A stretch of 64,000 nucleotides of DNA from Triatoma infestans (lineage: Eukaryota > Arthropoda > Insecta > Hemiptera > Reduviidae): positions 32,906 through 96,905 of the forward strand of contig JAAEAF010003366.1 of NCBI GenBank assembly GCA_011037195.1, written 5' to 3'. Made by a program: the position numbers and the translations under genes. Positions 22,287 to 33,600 of the stretch are shown here, piece after piece. The notes beneath the pieces were generated by a model. That model ran no database searches. It was not told the origin of the DNA and saw only the letters and a program-made list of their open reading frames with translations. The first letter of the stretch is position 1. Every line of letters begins with the position of its first letter.

Positions 22287-23443
22287 ATGGCCCAAATTAA
22301 TTATAAAATATCCAAAGAAGACTATGACCACATTCCTTATTTCGATGGAAACCCCTCAGAGCTAGCGTTCTTCTGCGACATTGTCGAGAGTGCCTATGCT
22401 TCCGTTTGCGCAGAAAACATAGCAGAAAGAGATTATAACCATAATATCCTGCTCATAAAAGTGAAAAGTAGACTAGTAGGACCCGCTAGAAATATACTCC
22501 TCTCCAACAACGTAGACCACTTACTAAACTTACTACGGTACTTAAAAGAAAGTTTTGCCGATTCAAGGTCTTACGAGATACTAAAAGACGAAATTTTCCA
22601 GACCAAAATGCACGCCAGAGAGTCTCCCATTGACTTCGTCAATAGGATACAAGAATTACGTAATTTGGTTTATATCAAACTAGACTCAAACTAGACGGAC
22701 TTACCGTGGACACACTAAAACAAATTATGACAAGAGTGGACAAAGAAATAATTTTTCATATTTATAAATGCTTGCCTCCTACCTTAAGCAACCATATTAT
22801 GATCTTCGACCCCAGTACTCTGGATGAGGTCCGAAATGTTATCTACAATAAGTGCTCGTTCATTGTAGCCAATTTAAACTCCTCTCACGGTCCTAGGAGG
22901 CCCAACCAATCATTTCGGAAACCAAACCAATACCAGCAGCCTTACAGACCGAATACCCAATACTCTTATAGACCGAATCCACAATACGTCCCAATGAATC
23001 AGACCCCTAACTACCAGTACCAACCAATTGAATATAACCCCAGGCCTATAGAACAGACACCTCAAACTTCTCTTTACAGACAAAGACCGCAGCCACAACT
23101 GCAACAACCTCAACGATCAAATTTTGGACAATCTAACAATCCTAATAATCCGAATAATCCTAACCATCCTTTTAATCGACCCAGATTACCTCCTGGTTAC
23201 TTTTCTCAGAACACGGTATCTATGCGTACTGCAGGCAGACCCAGGTTCAAAGATTACATTTCCCCTCACGAACTAACTCACTGCCAAAATGACGATCAAC
23301 CTGAAAGGTACTCGGAACCAGACAAGGCTTACGAAAACAGACTTTCCCGCCTAGAGAACTCACTAGACAAAATAACGGAAAAGTTTGATCATTTTTTAGA
23401 CGTTGGCCACGGGAGCCAAGAAGGCCCCCCGAATTCAACCTAA
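22287..23443 (+). pseudogene. gag: gag of the errantivirus-like element, frameshifted
   Basis: Gag packages the element RNA. The N-terminal 135 codons (from ATG 22287) contain the expected helical capsid-type sequence and stop at 22694. The rest continues in another frame from about 22697 to the TAA at 23441-23443. The 9-base word aaactagac occurs twice, at 22677 and 22688, with an 11-base period; a small duplication there would explain the shift. The C-terminal third is rich in Pro, Gln, Asn and Tyr (about 22890-23230) and has no CCHC knuckle, as is usual for this group, and a coiled-coil-like end. The 3' end overlaps the pol frame. Confidence 0.85.
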
Positions 23444-26400
23444 ACCTTGTAAACAAATCATTACCTCACTTTATAGATAAATCCGGCTTAAAATGGCTAA
23501 TAGACACCGGTTCTTCAGAAAATTATATCAACCCAAATGTGGTACCTGCTAACGTCCTATTATTAAAAGATCCCTTCATAATCTCCACTCCCGCAGGTAA
23601 GAAGCAGGGAGAATCCTCATGTAAATTTAACATCCTAGAAACCTTTAATGTAAACCTCCAAACCAAATTTCACCTATTCCCCTTTTCAGACAAATACGAT
23701 ATTTTATTAGGCCATAAAACAATGCAAGAGCTCGGTATGAGCATAGACTTAAATAATAACATCCTTTCCTATCCTCAAGGTACCATTCCCCTAGAATTCA
23801 CCCTTAAACCCCCGGACAACGATCCAAATATAATCACCTTAGAGCAAGGTGTCAATTTTATTGAATTTCCTGTGAAAAATAAAGAGTTAAAATACGGTCT
23901 AATCAGCGAAGATATAAAAATTAATGATAAATGTACGATAAAAGAAGGACTATACAGCATTAATAATAATAAAATTGTGTGCGAAGTCGAGTCCAAAGAA
24001 GTAATGGCCATTTGCCCCGAACCGATGGACATTGACGAACCACAAGAAATCTGTACAGACATCCCCGACATAGTAATGACCAATTGTCCCGAAATGTCCG
24101 GTGATCCTGTCGCAAATGAAATAAAAAAGGAAATCCCCACGTTAATTAGAACTAAGCATATGAATAAAGAAGAAAAGGAAAAAATAACTAAAGTACTGCA
24201 AGAATATCCCCAGATAATAAAAAGAGAAAATGATCGCCTAAGTTCTACCGATCTCTTAAAACATAAGATAAGAACCACCGACGAAAACCCAGTATACACC
24301 CGAAACTATAGATACCCAGAAATTTACAGGAAAGACGTACAAATTGAAATCGACAAACTATTAGAAAACAAAATCATACAGCACTCAAACTCCCCCTACA
24401 ACAGCCCAATTTGGGTCGTACCAAAGAAACCAGACGCCTCAGGAAAAAAGAAAATAAGAATGGTTATAGACTACCAGAAACTTAACAGCAAGACAGTCGA
24501 AGACAAATTCCCCCTTCCTAACATAGAAGACTTATTCGGTAAAATAGGACGCGCGACTTACTTCTCCGCGATCGACTTAGCTTCAGGGTTCCATCAAATC
24601 GAGATGGACCCCGAATCCGTCCCCAAGACAGCATTCTCTACGGAAAACGGACACTACGAATTCTTACGCATGCCCTTCGGTCTTAAGAACGCTCCCCCCA
24701 CTTTTCAAAGAGCCATGAATTCCCTCTTTTCGAGGATCCCTAACGTACTAGTATACATGGACGACATTATAATTTTCTCGGACAACCTAGACGAGCACAT
24801 AAAACACCTCAAGACGGTTTTCGAGAGACTGAAACAACACAACCTAAAGATACAATTGGACAAAACGGAATTCTGTAATAGAGAACTACTCTTTTTAGGA
24901 CATATTATCTCGGACAGAGGCATACAACCAAACCCGGCCAAACTAGAAGCAATTGCAAACTTTCCTCTCCCTAAAACGGAAAAACAAATCAAACAGTTCC
25001 TTGGACTTACTGGCTATTATAGGAAAATGATTAAAAATTACGCTAAAATAGCTAGACCACTGACTCTCGCACTCAGGAAAAACAGAACCTTAGTGACTGA
25101 CGACGACTACAAAAAAGCTTTTGAAACCCTTAAATCCCTTTTACAGAACAGTCCTATCCTACAATTACCTGACTTTGAAAAACCTTTTATCCTCACTACA
25201 GACGCTTCCAATTACGCTGTCGGAGCAGTCCTATCCCAGAACATCGACGGAAAAGACCTTCCCATTTCCTTTGCCTCCCGTACATTAAATAGACAAGAAG
25301 AAAACTATTCCACCATAGAAAAAGAACTACTGGCCATAGTTTGGGCCTGCAAACATTTTAGACCATACATCTACGGACGTAAATTTACTATACAAACTGA
25401 CCATAAACCATTACAATGGCTACACAATCTAAAAGAACCAAATTCTAAGCTCATACGATGGAAACTACAACTGTCAGACTTTGACTTCGACGTCAAGTAC
25501 GTGCAGGGAAAAACTAACGTAGTAGCAGACGCACTATCACGGAACCCTCCAGAGGAACAACACCTTAACGCCTTAGAAACCTCTTCTCCAAATCCTGAAG
25601 AAATCCTAACCGAATTCCTCTCAGCCCCTTCACCTGAGAATAGCGACGACATTCTAGAAGATCTAGCCAGAGCCCTTAACATTACCACTGAAGACGACAA
25701 CGAAAACATTAACGCCGAAGACGATAATGAAAGCCTACAAACACAACACTCCCAAGAATCCTCTAACAGCCAAATTAAAATAATTGACGACAAGACACGA
25801 TGTATCAACGTGGAAAAATTCCAAATTGTTCTAACCCGAGGCAACCCCGAGACGAAAATTCCAATCGACAGACCGTTTAACAAAACACGGTACAACTGGT
25901 ACACCAGTTACCCATACTCTAACGACATAGACGAATACTGCCTAGAATACTTACAACCGAATCATACGTACGGCGTCCTGTGTTCCCCTCCTATAGAAAA
26001 CTCCATTGACGAACAGATATACGACCAAATCTTTGTTCACCTGTCCAATATAATAAAAGACAAATTTCCGACAGTTAAACTCAAACGATACTACACCAAA
26101 AGACTAGACATAACAGACTCCTCGGAACAGGTAGAAACGATTCAAAATTATCATGTCGGCAAAACCGCACACCGTGGTATACATGAGGTGTACAGAACCC
26201 TAACCAAACGTTACTACTGGCCCAAAATGCTCGAACAGATAACCAAAGTAATCAACAACTGCTCCCTTTGTAAGGAAGTAAAATACGAGCGCAGACCGAT
26301 ACGACAAGTTTATGAAATTACCCCTACTCCTTCCAGACCTTTCGAGAGACTACAGGGAGACATACTACACTACAACGGGAAGCAAATCTTTACACTCATT

Positions 26401-28044
26401 GACTGCTTCTCCAAAAAACTATACGGGTATCCAATTAAAACCTCCTCTGCTCACGAAATCGTTACCTCTTTAGAACACTACCTAAGTCTATTCCCTTGCC
26501 CTAAGACAATTCAATTTGCCAACGGCCTCCAGATAACTAGCCTCATGCGGGGCCCTGGGGTTTTACCCATCGCACTTAATCCAGCTTACGTAATAGACAG
26601 ATATTACACTTTCATTCATATTGCTGACGTACAACTACTGGACGTAGAACTAGATAAGACTCTTAACGTGATCAGCACTACATATTATCTCAACAAAACA
26701 AACCAGATAAAGTCGCTCTTTAAATACTATTACTACCTACGAAATAAGTTAGATCATTTAATTCTCAACAAATCCAGACCTAAACGTGGACTCATTAACG
26801 GCCTAGGTAAAGCCATATCCTGGCTAACCGGAAACATGGACAGTGACGACAAAGAAAGGTACGACAAAATTATAAACACAATCGAGAGTAACAGTTTTCA
26901 CCTCCAAGACAACCTAAAAAATCAGATGGCAATAAACAAAAAAGTAATTGGCGAATTCAACCATGACATTCAGATTATACGCAACAACAACGAAAAAATG
27001 ACCACCTTCTTCTCCAACCCTATAATAAACCAAATTGAACTAAACCAACAATTTAATTCTATCTTCTTCAACCTGGTCCTTATCGCCAACAAAATTGACG
27101 ACATGGAAAACTCTCTGGAATTCTGCAAACTCAACACAATACATTCCAGCATCTTTCTTCTCAGAGATCTCGAGTCACTGCAAGACTCTCATAACGTAAC
27201 ATTCCTAACCCCGGACATAGAAGCACTCTGGCAATTGAGCAAGGTACACTGCTCGATAAAGAAATGGAACATCTTCTACTTTATCAACGTTCCACTAAAA
27301 ACCTCTCCTCTTGAAACATATTTCCTTCTGTCCTATCCTATAGAAAGGAACAATCACCTCCTGACAATTCATGTCCACCCACCTTTGATCCTAAAAAACC
27401 AAGATGAGTTATTTACAGCTACCTGTGAAGAAATCAACAGCGCTATGTACTGCCACAACAAGACCAGCATCCAAAACGACTGCATTCGTCAGATCATCAC
27501 CAACATCGACCTAGTAGCATGCAAGACAGTATATACATCAAGTGCACCCTTCATCAAATACATCCCTTTTATTGACTACTACCTAACTTTCAGAACTAAA
27601 AGAATAGTAGTGAACAAAGGCAACCGCAACAATACCAGGTTCCTCACTAATACTAGCCTCATAAAGCTGACCAAAGACGAGACCATACTAGACAACAGAG
27701 CCATCCACATATACAAGGACTCCAAGGGTATATTAACTACTGCCCCTGTGTACACGCACACCAACCTGAACATATCATTCGAAGACTTGCATCAAATTAA
27801 CCTCAGAATGGAACCACTGGAACACCTGGAAGAGATCCCCAGGAGTTCGGCGACTATTTACTACAGCATAATGGCGATAGCCCTCCTAGTATTACTATGT
27901 TCCTCAGGTTTTTTCTATGTCTGTAGAAGGAAACTGAATCCACAGCAGGGTGGAACCCCGCCACAAACCATACTTTTACAGCAAGCACCAACCTCTGCCT
28001 ACCCCGGACTCTCATGCCAGTTGTCGCAGGAGCTCCAAACTTGA
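23389..28044 (+). pseudogene. pol-env: pol with truncated integrase fused in frame to env
   Basis: One long open frame. Protease: DTGS at 23503-23514. Reverse transcriptase: about 24280-24900 with VIDYQKLN and YMDD at 24754-24765. RNase H: about 25180-25540 with TDAS, TDHKPL and ADALSRN. Integrase: zinc domain HX5HX29CX2C (about 26150-26275) and first catalytic Asp at 26359-26361. At 26518-26520 the expected second Asp is Ala, and within a few codons the sequence changes to envelope; the catalytic Glu and C-terminal domain are missing. Envelope part (about 26550-28044): furin-type site RPKR at 26776-26787 followed by GLINGLGKAIS, and one membrane span at about 27859-27927 with a short basic tail. 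No signal peptide is visible at the join, so the envelope start is probably also lost. Inferred cause: an in-frame deletion. Confidence 0.9.
23392..23419 (+). promoter_or_regulatory. Programmed -1 frameshift site between gag and pol
   Basis: The heptamer T TTT TTA (23392-23398) sits in the gag frame exactly as required for -1 slippage. The pol frame opens right after a TGA at 23386-23388 and gag ends at 23443, so only about 55 bases overlap. Four bases downstream, ttggc (23403-23407) can pair with gccaa (23415-23419). A second candidate, C CCC CCG, lies near 23425-23431. Confidence 0.7.
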
Positions 28045-28053
28045 GGAGGGAGG
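28043..28053 (+). promoter_or_regulatory. Polypurine tract
   Basis: The purine run gaggagggagg ends directly at the 3' LTR and would prime plus-strand DNA synthesis. It overlaps the last bases of the envelope stop codon (TGA, 28042-28044). Confidence 0.9.
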
Positions 28054-28287
28054 AGTTATGACGCATCCATAGGAAAAGTACTAGTGCCGAGTCAGCAGAG
28101 GCTGCTTTCATATAAATACAGCCGCCGACCAGCAGGCAGTCAGTTCCAAGCTCACAGCCATACCGTACAGTTCTCAGTTCTCTAGTAGTACTCAATATTC
28201 ACCAGTGCCTTAAGCTTATTGTAATATTGTAATTTAAATAAAATCTCTTTTTTTAAAAAGAAACTTCCAGGTTCCTGAAATATAACT
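28054..28287 (+). repeat. 3' LTR
   Basis: Same length as the 5' LTR with three substitutions (near positions 30, 40 and 150 of the LTR). It is followed by tgaa (28288-28291), the second half of the target duplication. Confidence 0.95.
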
Positions 28288-28400
28288 TGAATGAAAATAC
28301 GAAACCGGTTAGGAACAAAAGGGATATGCATGCTACGACGGATAAAATTATTATATTGCGGGACCCATCCACATATTCAACATGCTAAATTATTTGATTA
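28288..28400 (+). mobile_element. Right piece of the inverted-repeat family element
   Basis: This resumes with 'atgaaaatacgaaaccgg' and 'tatgcatgctacgacgg' and the tail 'cacatattcaac', parallel to the 61-kb copy, proving it was one element before the LTR insertion. Confidence 0.75.
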
Positions 28401-28817
28401 TGAATACTCCTAACAGCATCCATGGCATAAAATGTCTAGATTTTAGCGTACTCCATCAAAAAACTGAGGTAATTGTCAGCATTAAGAATTGAATAAAGTT
28501 ACTGTTCTTACGAAACCACATTTAAATAAAATTGGGAAAACTGTAGTTGCAGATGCTTAAGCAATTTTGCAAAAATGTTTTCTAAAAATCCCATAATAAA
28601 GCAAGCTAAATTTAAATACTAGACAAATACAGTTTACTTAACACGAATAGCATTTACTTATAAGTAACAGTATTTTTTAAACACATCACCAACAACAGTT
28701 TTGACAAATCTGAAGGTTTCTTTCTTGCCCCTTGTTTCCAAGATATGTTTAAAATCTAGCCAGCTAGATAATAATAAAGAACAGTTCTATTTAGAAATAT
28801 CTGCTTTCTTTTCTTAC
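28400..28817 (-). other. CYP307 intron, 5' part
   Basis: AT-rich intron starting with the donor GTAAG at 28817-28813 (minus). Nothing else was recognised. Confidence 0.6.
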
Positions 28818-29082
28818 CATTTTCATAAAATCTTCATCATCAGAAGAGAATTTAACTGAACAAAAATAAGCCATAAACACATTGGCACAAGACTGTAGAA
28901 GTAATGGTTTAATGTCTGTCACCCCCGTCCGTGAGTACCCCACAAAGACCCAACAGTTCTTCTCATTGAGCAGTGTGTCCAGCTGTTGAAATCTTGCGAT
29001 AAACTCTTTTGGAAATGTATGATCTCTTAACATTTCACGTCTTTTTTTCTGCATTCCAGACCAATCAGAGAATGCCAAAGCT

Positions 29083-30400
29083 CTGGGAAAAAAGAAATAT
29101 TGTAGAAAAAGTAGCTATAATATGAAAGAAAAGAAAAAAAAACAGTAAGAAGTAAAGAATAAATATTATAAAACTTAATACTGAATAATCATTATTTACT
29201 GTTTACTATGTGAAGGGGCTGTTTCTGTACGCTATGAAAGTCCTTCTGGATTTCCACAAAAAAACATTTTGGATACTAAACCAGAATCTAGTCAAAACCA
29301 AATCCACCTAAAATAAGTAACAGCTAATTCTCTTCTCAGAGAGATCCTATTTTTGGATCCTTTAAAACTTAAGATTTCTCTTAAAACACAATACATTGTA
29401 AAGGTGCATAAGAAAAATATATAAACAATTCAGTGTTTTTTGGACCACAAATCAGCATTGTAGGCAAAACATCCTAAGCCCATCAATGCAGATGAATCTG
29501 TAAAGCTGGGCAAATATGTATCTAGTGATATAAGATACATGAAATTAGAAGATTCGGGTGCAATGAGGGTAGATAAGACTTCTAATTAACTTAACACCTT
29601 ATCATTATTTAGATTTCCATGATCTCACATGACCTTGTATCAAGTTACACAAGCACCAAAAGAGGCCGGTAGTTCCTCCAATCTTCTAAAACATTCTGGA
29701 ACTAATTCTGAAGGAAAAATACATGTATGTACTATTTACATCGCAGTCTGACTCTACTAGAAAACCACTAAAAGTAGGTAAAATTAGTCAAGTAAATTTA
29801 TAAATAACCTCCAAATCGGAAGAAATATTAAACAACAGTTCAGTGTGACTGACTAACCTTATTCAATTTTTCGAAAGAAAAGCAATTATTTTTCAAATCA
29901 ATCGAGTGTTTCATAAAAATGAAATATATTTTTATATGAAAATTTCAAATTTTCTTTGCCAAAAGGTGGTGTTATAAAATTGTTTTGAATTGTTATGAGT
30001 TATTACTTCTTAAATATTAAAGTATTATTAATACTTTTTTTCACTGAATTCAAATATTGCCAATATTGGAATCAATAATAAAACCTTTCTTTTATTAAAG
30101 TTAGACGGGTAGCATAAAGTTTACTACTAAAAAGTAAAAAAAAATTAAAAAGCATATATCGCTATGAATAATCCTGGTGGCGATAATGGCCAAAGCAGTT
30201 GGAGCGCAAAAACATATTAACCACTGGCAGGGGAAGTTCCATCAGAAGGTACCGTTGACCAAATATGTAACAGTTCACCAACTCTTACCTTGATCTAAGT
30301 TAATTTATCGTAGTTTTATTTAATAATAGTCTCAAAATTATAACTGATAAGACTAATTTAATTTCAGATAAATGTATGACCCATAAACTAATTACTTAAT
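29083..30400. other. Intron/intergenic sequence
   Basis: The acceptor 'TTTTTTCCCAG' just upstream of the P450 exon (minus) implies an earlier exon, which I could not find here. At 30166-30300 (plus) a frame beginning MNNPGGDNGQSSWSAKTY is cut by TAA and continues as EVPSEGTVDQICNSSPTLT; it could be a damaged upstream exon of the next gene. Confidence 0.4.
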
Positions 30401-30413
30401 AAAATTATTTCAG

Positions 30414-31267
30414 AGAGAAATCGAAGGAGAGAGAACCAAATGTGTTTTACAGCAATTAGCAGAGATGGTCTCTATATATATTGAAAATTCGCCAATCATT
30501 CATAAATATTTAAATGAAAAAGTATTCACACTTCCTCAGGTGCAAGAGTCATTATTTTCCATAAATACTGAAACATCTGAGTAAGTTATATCAAAACCAA
30601 GTTCTCTTATAAAAATAATATTTAATATTTCGAATTCAGATATTTTTCTTCCTAGGAGCCTCTACAGCCAATTGTCCAGGAAAGTGCACTGAGAAGGATC
30701 CGGGTGCTTAGTGACCATAGATGTTGACGCGTCTTAAAATTAAAAACAAAACTTCCATTATAGAAATGATTAAATGAAAGGGAAATAAATTTTATAATAC
30801 CTAAGCCCTCCAGTCTTACAATCCATCAGTCCCGTGATCGGCTTTTACTTTTCTAATTCTATCTACCAAGATTAACTTTCGGTTTCTTTTAATTTGATAA
30901 GAAGAACATGCCAACTTAGGAGATGTATTTGCTCCTATTTCATTGCATTTAAATGTTCATTAACCACTGAAAATTTGTTTGTTTTTTTCAAATTGATATA
31001 TACGTATATATGATGAAATTTAAAATTATCGTTTATTGTAAATTCAGTTATCCCCTGCCAGAGTAAAATTTATGGATCCGCTACAATAATAATTAATGTT
31101 ATTCATAAATCTTATTTATTATAATTCCAATTAATTAACGATGTTAGAAATCTTTCAGAGTACGTTTATCTGAAGGTGGTTCAAGATTGTCTTTTAACGT
31201 TGTCAGCCCTGCGCCATCAATTGTATATTATTTAGATCCAACTGTACTTCTACCAATAGAATATTAA
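30414..31267 (+). CDS. Last two exons of an unrecognised multi-exon gene
   Basis: Exon 30414-30580 lies between an acceptor (tttcag) and a strong donor (gtaagtta). It encodes 55 residues including LQQLAEMVSIYIENSP and FTLPQVQESLFSIN, which look helical. Exon 31159-31267 follows an acceptor (tctttcag) and encodes VRLSEGGSRLSFNVVSPAPS then a hydrophobic end LLPIEY and TAA. The codon split across the intron (GA|A) keeps the frame, and neither exon has a stop. These points favour a real gene. I do not recognise the family. The 5' exons are unknown; a damaged frame at 30166-30300 might be one, in which case the gene could be a pseudogene. It runs divergently from the CYP307 remnant. Confidence 0.6.
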
Positions 31268-31690
31268 AGTTCTCTCTGGAGAAGGTAGGAAAATTAAATA
31301 TACATTTAAAAAAATAATAAATGCATGGTTTTTTTTTTTAGAAACTTTTATAATAGAGAATTCAATTTTATTCTTGACCCCTATTTTTCTTATAAAAATA
31401 ATAATTGCTTAAAGATTATACACATTTTGAAGTTTATATTTTTTGCAATCCCTAAGAGATGATTCTAAATATTTTCTTATACTAAAACTTCTACCCATTT
31501 CTATTATTTGGTTTCCGGCTGGTCAATTTGAAAAGGATTTCCAATTTTATGGCTGCCACCTGCTAATCAATGCCTTGGACATCTCAGAACCCTGGGGTTT
31601 TGAAGATAGCATAATTTATCCTTCAATTTCAGATGTGATTGTGTAAAGGAAGTTCTGGAGTCATCACTTTCTAGAAAATCGCTTCGAATT
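31268..31690 (+). other. 3' flank of the unrecognised gene
   Basis: AT-rich. A 67-codon frame at 31443-31646 has no recognisable content and is not called. No consensus poly(A) signal within 60 bases of the stop. Confidence 0.4.
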
Positions 31691-31810
31691 ATAAAAAAAA
31701 AAAAAAACTGGTATGAAACACTCACACAACTTTCTCTTACTCCAGTTTCTAAAATTATAATTGACAAATTTTATATTTAGTGTTCCAAATTTAATGGAAT
31801 TCGTCGAAAA
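31690..31810 (-). repeat. ccggaagtgc-family repeat, tail piece
   Basis: 'aacactcacacaactttctc' and 'aattgacaaattttatattt' are the tail block seen again at 37.3 and 39.5 kb. Minus orientation relative to the 61-kb copy. Confidence 0.75.
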
Positions 31811-32059
31811 TGAAAGACTTTTTGGCCATTTATTTATTTCTAATTAATTTAGTTTGGATGGTAAAATTGTATAATCAACTGAAATGTAATTATACAAGTG
31901 TTGTTTACAAATGTTGTTATACATTTGTTGGTGAAAATATATTATGTAGACAACTGTGTGTTCTCTTTATTTTTTTTCTATTGTATACACCTTCTAAATA
32001 AAAACCTAGCAGAGAGCTAACTGGGAGTTAACAAATTTAATGTCAAAGATTCCATAAAT

Positions 32060-32370
32060 CTTCCTAAAATCAATTTTTTTCATACAAATGTTTCAAATAA
32101 AAATGATACGTTCATATCAGTCCTAACTGTATTCCAGGGTTAAAAAACGACGTAGCCATTTTAGAGAAAATTCTAAAAGAAATACCTATTCAATAAAGTT
32201 GCAATTATTAACCAATTTTCTTTAAATTTGGAATTATAGTAATACTGTAATGTACCTTAATTATTATACAGGTAAATGGATTTTTATCAAATCCTTCATA
32301 TCAGTTTCTGGTGATGGTACCTAAACGGAATATTAGTTTTGAAATTATTTATTTTATGTTAAAACATGAT
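32060..32370 (-). repeat. ccggaagtgc-family repeat, degenerate core
   Basis: The minus strand carries the block order 'tccgtttaggtacc', 'gaagaaaat..gttaa', 'gcaactttattgaat', 'ttttctc', 'tttttatttgaaacatt' with many changes; an old copy. Confidence 0.7.
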
Positions 32371-32399
32371 GAAAAACTGCAGAGGCTGAGAGAAATTGT

Positions 32400-33150
32400 A
32401 GCGAGGTCACTACTAGAGGAGAGGATGGTTCTTTATAAATGCAACAAGATTCAATGAATTAGTTTTGAAACATATATATTTTTTTTTTTTAATATTCGCA
32501 TTATTCAGAATATTCAGAAAGGATGAATGCTATAAGATTATTTTTATAATTTCATTTTTTTTTTTTTTTTTTTAAATAACACACAGACATCATTAAAAAT
32601 CAAACACATGATAGCTTATAATTCATTAAAGGACATTAACATGTGAACTAAATACTTTTCTCAATAAATCAAGTTTCGGGAATCTGCAAGTTAAAAATTG
32701 CAAGTAAAAGTAAGTTTTTTTTTATTAGTTCTTATTTTGTAACTCATGAACTGCTGGACATTTACTGTGCAAAGTAAAACAGGGATATTCCAATCATTCA
32801 TTTATTATTTTACTTAATTTCAAATATTTAATTGAAAACTGTTTAAGATTTTGTTCACTGATTATAAGAATTTAAAATAAAATAAAAAAATTTATAAAAC
32901 TAACCTCGCACAGCGTAGATTAGTTATACCTACCCTTATAGCAGCATAGATTTTTTTTCCCTTGATCTTAATAAACGGTTACATGCGATCACCTATCTTC
33001 AGAATGTCTTTATAAACAGTGTGAGATAGTCGATTATTGAAACTGAGTCATTGCATACATTTTTTCACTATGCTAATTGACGATCTAGTTAAAATCTGTG
33101 TGTCGGGAAATGTGCCTCCTTTGATAATGACTGCAACTCTTTTTAAATGA
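32400..33150. other. AT-rich stretch, nothing recognised
   Basis: Long T runs and no supportable exon or repeat on either strand. Confidence 0.45.
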
Positions 33151-33204
33151 CTGTAACTTTGGTCTATGATGGAAAATATGATCTTTCGTCATATTTTTCA
33201 AATC

Positions 33205-33600
33205 CTACACCTGATTTCCTTAAAACCCAAGCAAGATTGTCATAAGATAGATTATTGTTTCTTTCTCTGCCTCACAGACTCTACAAAAGAGATCTGTACT
33301 GGGCCCCATTACGTAGAGGTGTCTCCTTAAACCACAAAACCCAGCAATGGATCCAATCAGATGCCTCAGAGAGGTCCGTCAAAAACACAGCAATTCTCGT
33401 CTCACTAATAGTCCTGTCTGCACCACCAATGACTGACGAAACCCACTGACCTCATTTACAGAGATGATTCTATGATTCGTCTGGATCTGCTCTGAAACTA
33501 TCCATGACGAAGTTTGACAGACATGTGCCCAAAGACACACCAACAGCAGGCTACGCAACAATTAAAGGGAGAGACGCGCCTAATTTGGCCAATCTAATTC
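33205..33600 (-). mobile_element. LINE 3' fragment (same family as 59.7-60.2 kb)
   Basis: Minus-strand frames give the C-terminal segment around RRHLYVMG, then FCRVCEAEKE near 33260-33330, directly parallel to GHCGLRRHLYIMGL and FCRVCETEKE at 60 kb. It is broken by stops and frameshifts. The class (RNase H-bearing R1-like) is inferred from the shape of the tail. Confidence 0.7.

Larger units (their letters stand above)
21806..28287 (+). mobile_element. Errantivirus-like Ty3/gypsy LTR retrotransposon (defective provirus)
   Basis: Two 234-bp LTRs (21806-22039 and 28054-28287) begin AGTTAT and end ATAACT, as in insect errantiviruses, and differ at three positions (about 1.3%). A 4-bp target duplication tgaa flanks them. 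Between them lie a tRNA-Lys-type primer site, a broken gag, a -1 frameshift signal, a protease-reverse transcriptase-RNase H-partial integrase frame, an envelope and a polypurine tract. The close LTRs mean a recent insertion. The gag frameshift and the loss of most of the integrase core mean this copy cannot be autonomous. Confidence 0.95.
19806..29082 (-). pseudogene. CYP307: CYP307-family cytochrome P450 (spook/spookier/spookiest type), decayed
   Basis: CYP307 enzymes act in the 'black box' of ecdysteroid synthesis. Three minus-strand exons keep good splice sites. Exon 28818-29082 is intact: AFSDWSGMQKKRREML, KPLLLQSCANVFMAYFC, ending before GTAAG. Exon 20863-21375 carries VRNLDEIFFEVNQGYAADFLP, an I-helix piece ALFALEDIVDEHSAV, QKRIQDEVD and the K-helix VILEAIR. 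Exon 19806-20124 has GYKVEKGTLIFLNNYTLN, WTEPEKFTPERFL, the haem loop FLPLGGGRRSCMG with its Cys, and a YKVPFGNLAL tail. The phases join cleanly across both introns. At least four frameshifts (two in the I-helix region, one before MPHVANQ, one before the haem loop), plus a TGA after the haem region, make it a pseudogene. The N-terminal exon was not found. The first intron contains the errantivirus-like element. Confidence 0.85.
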
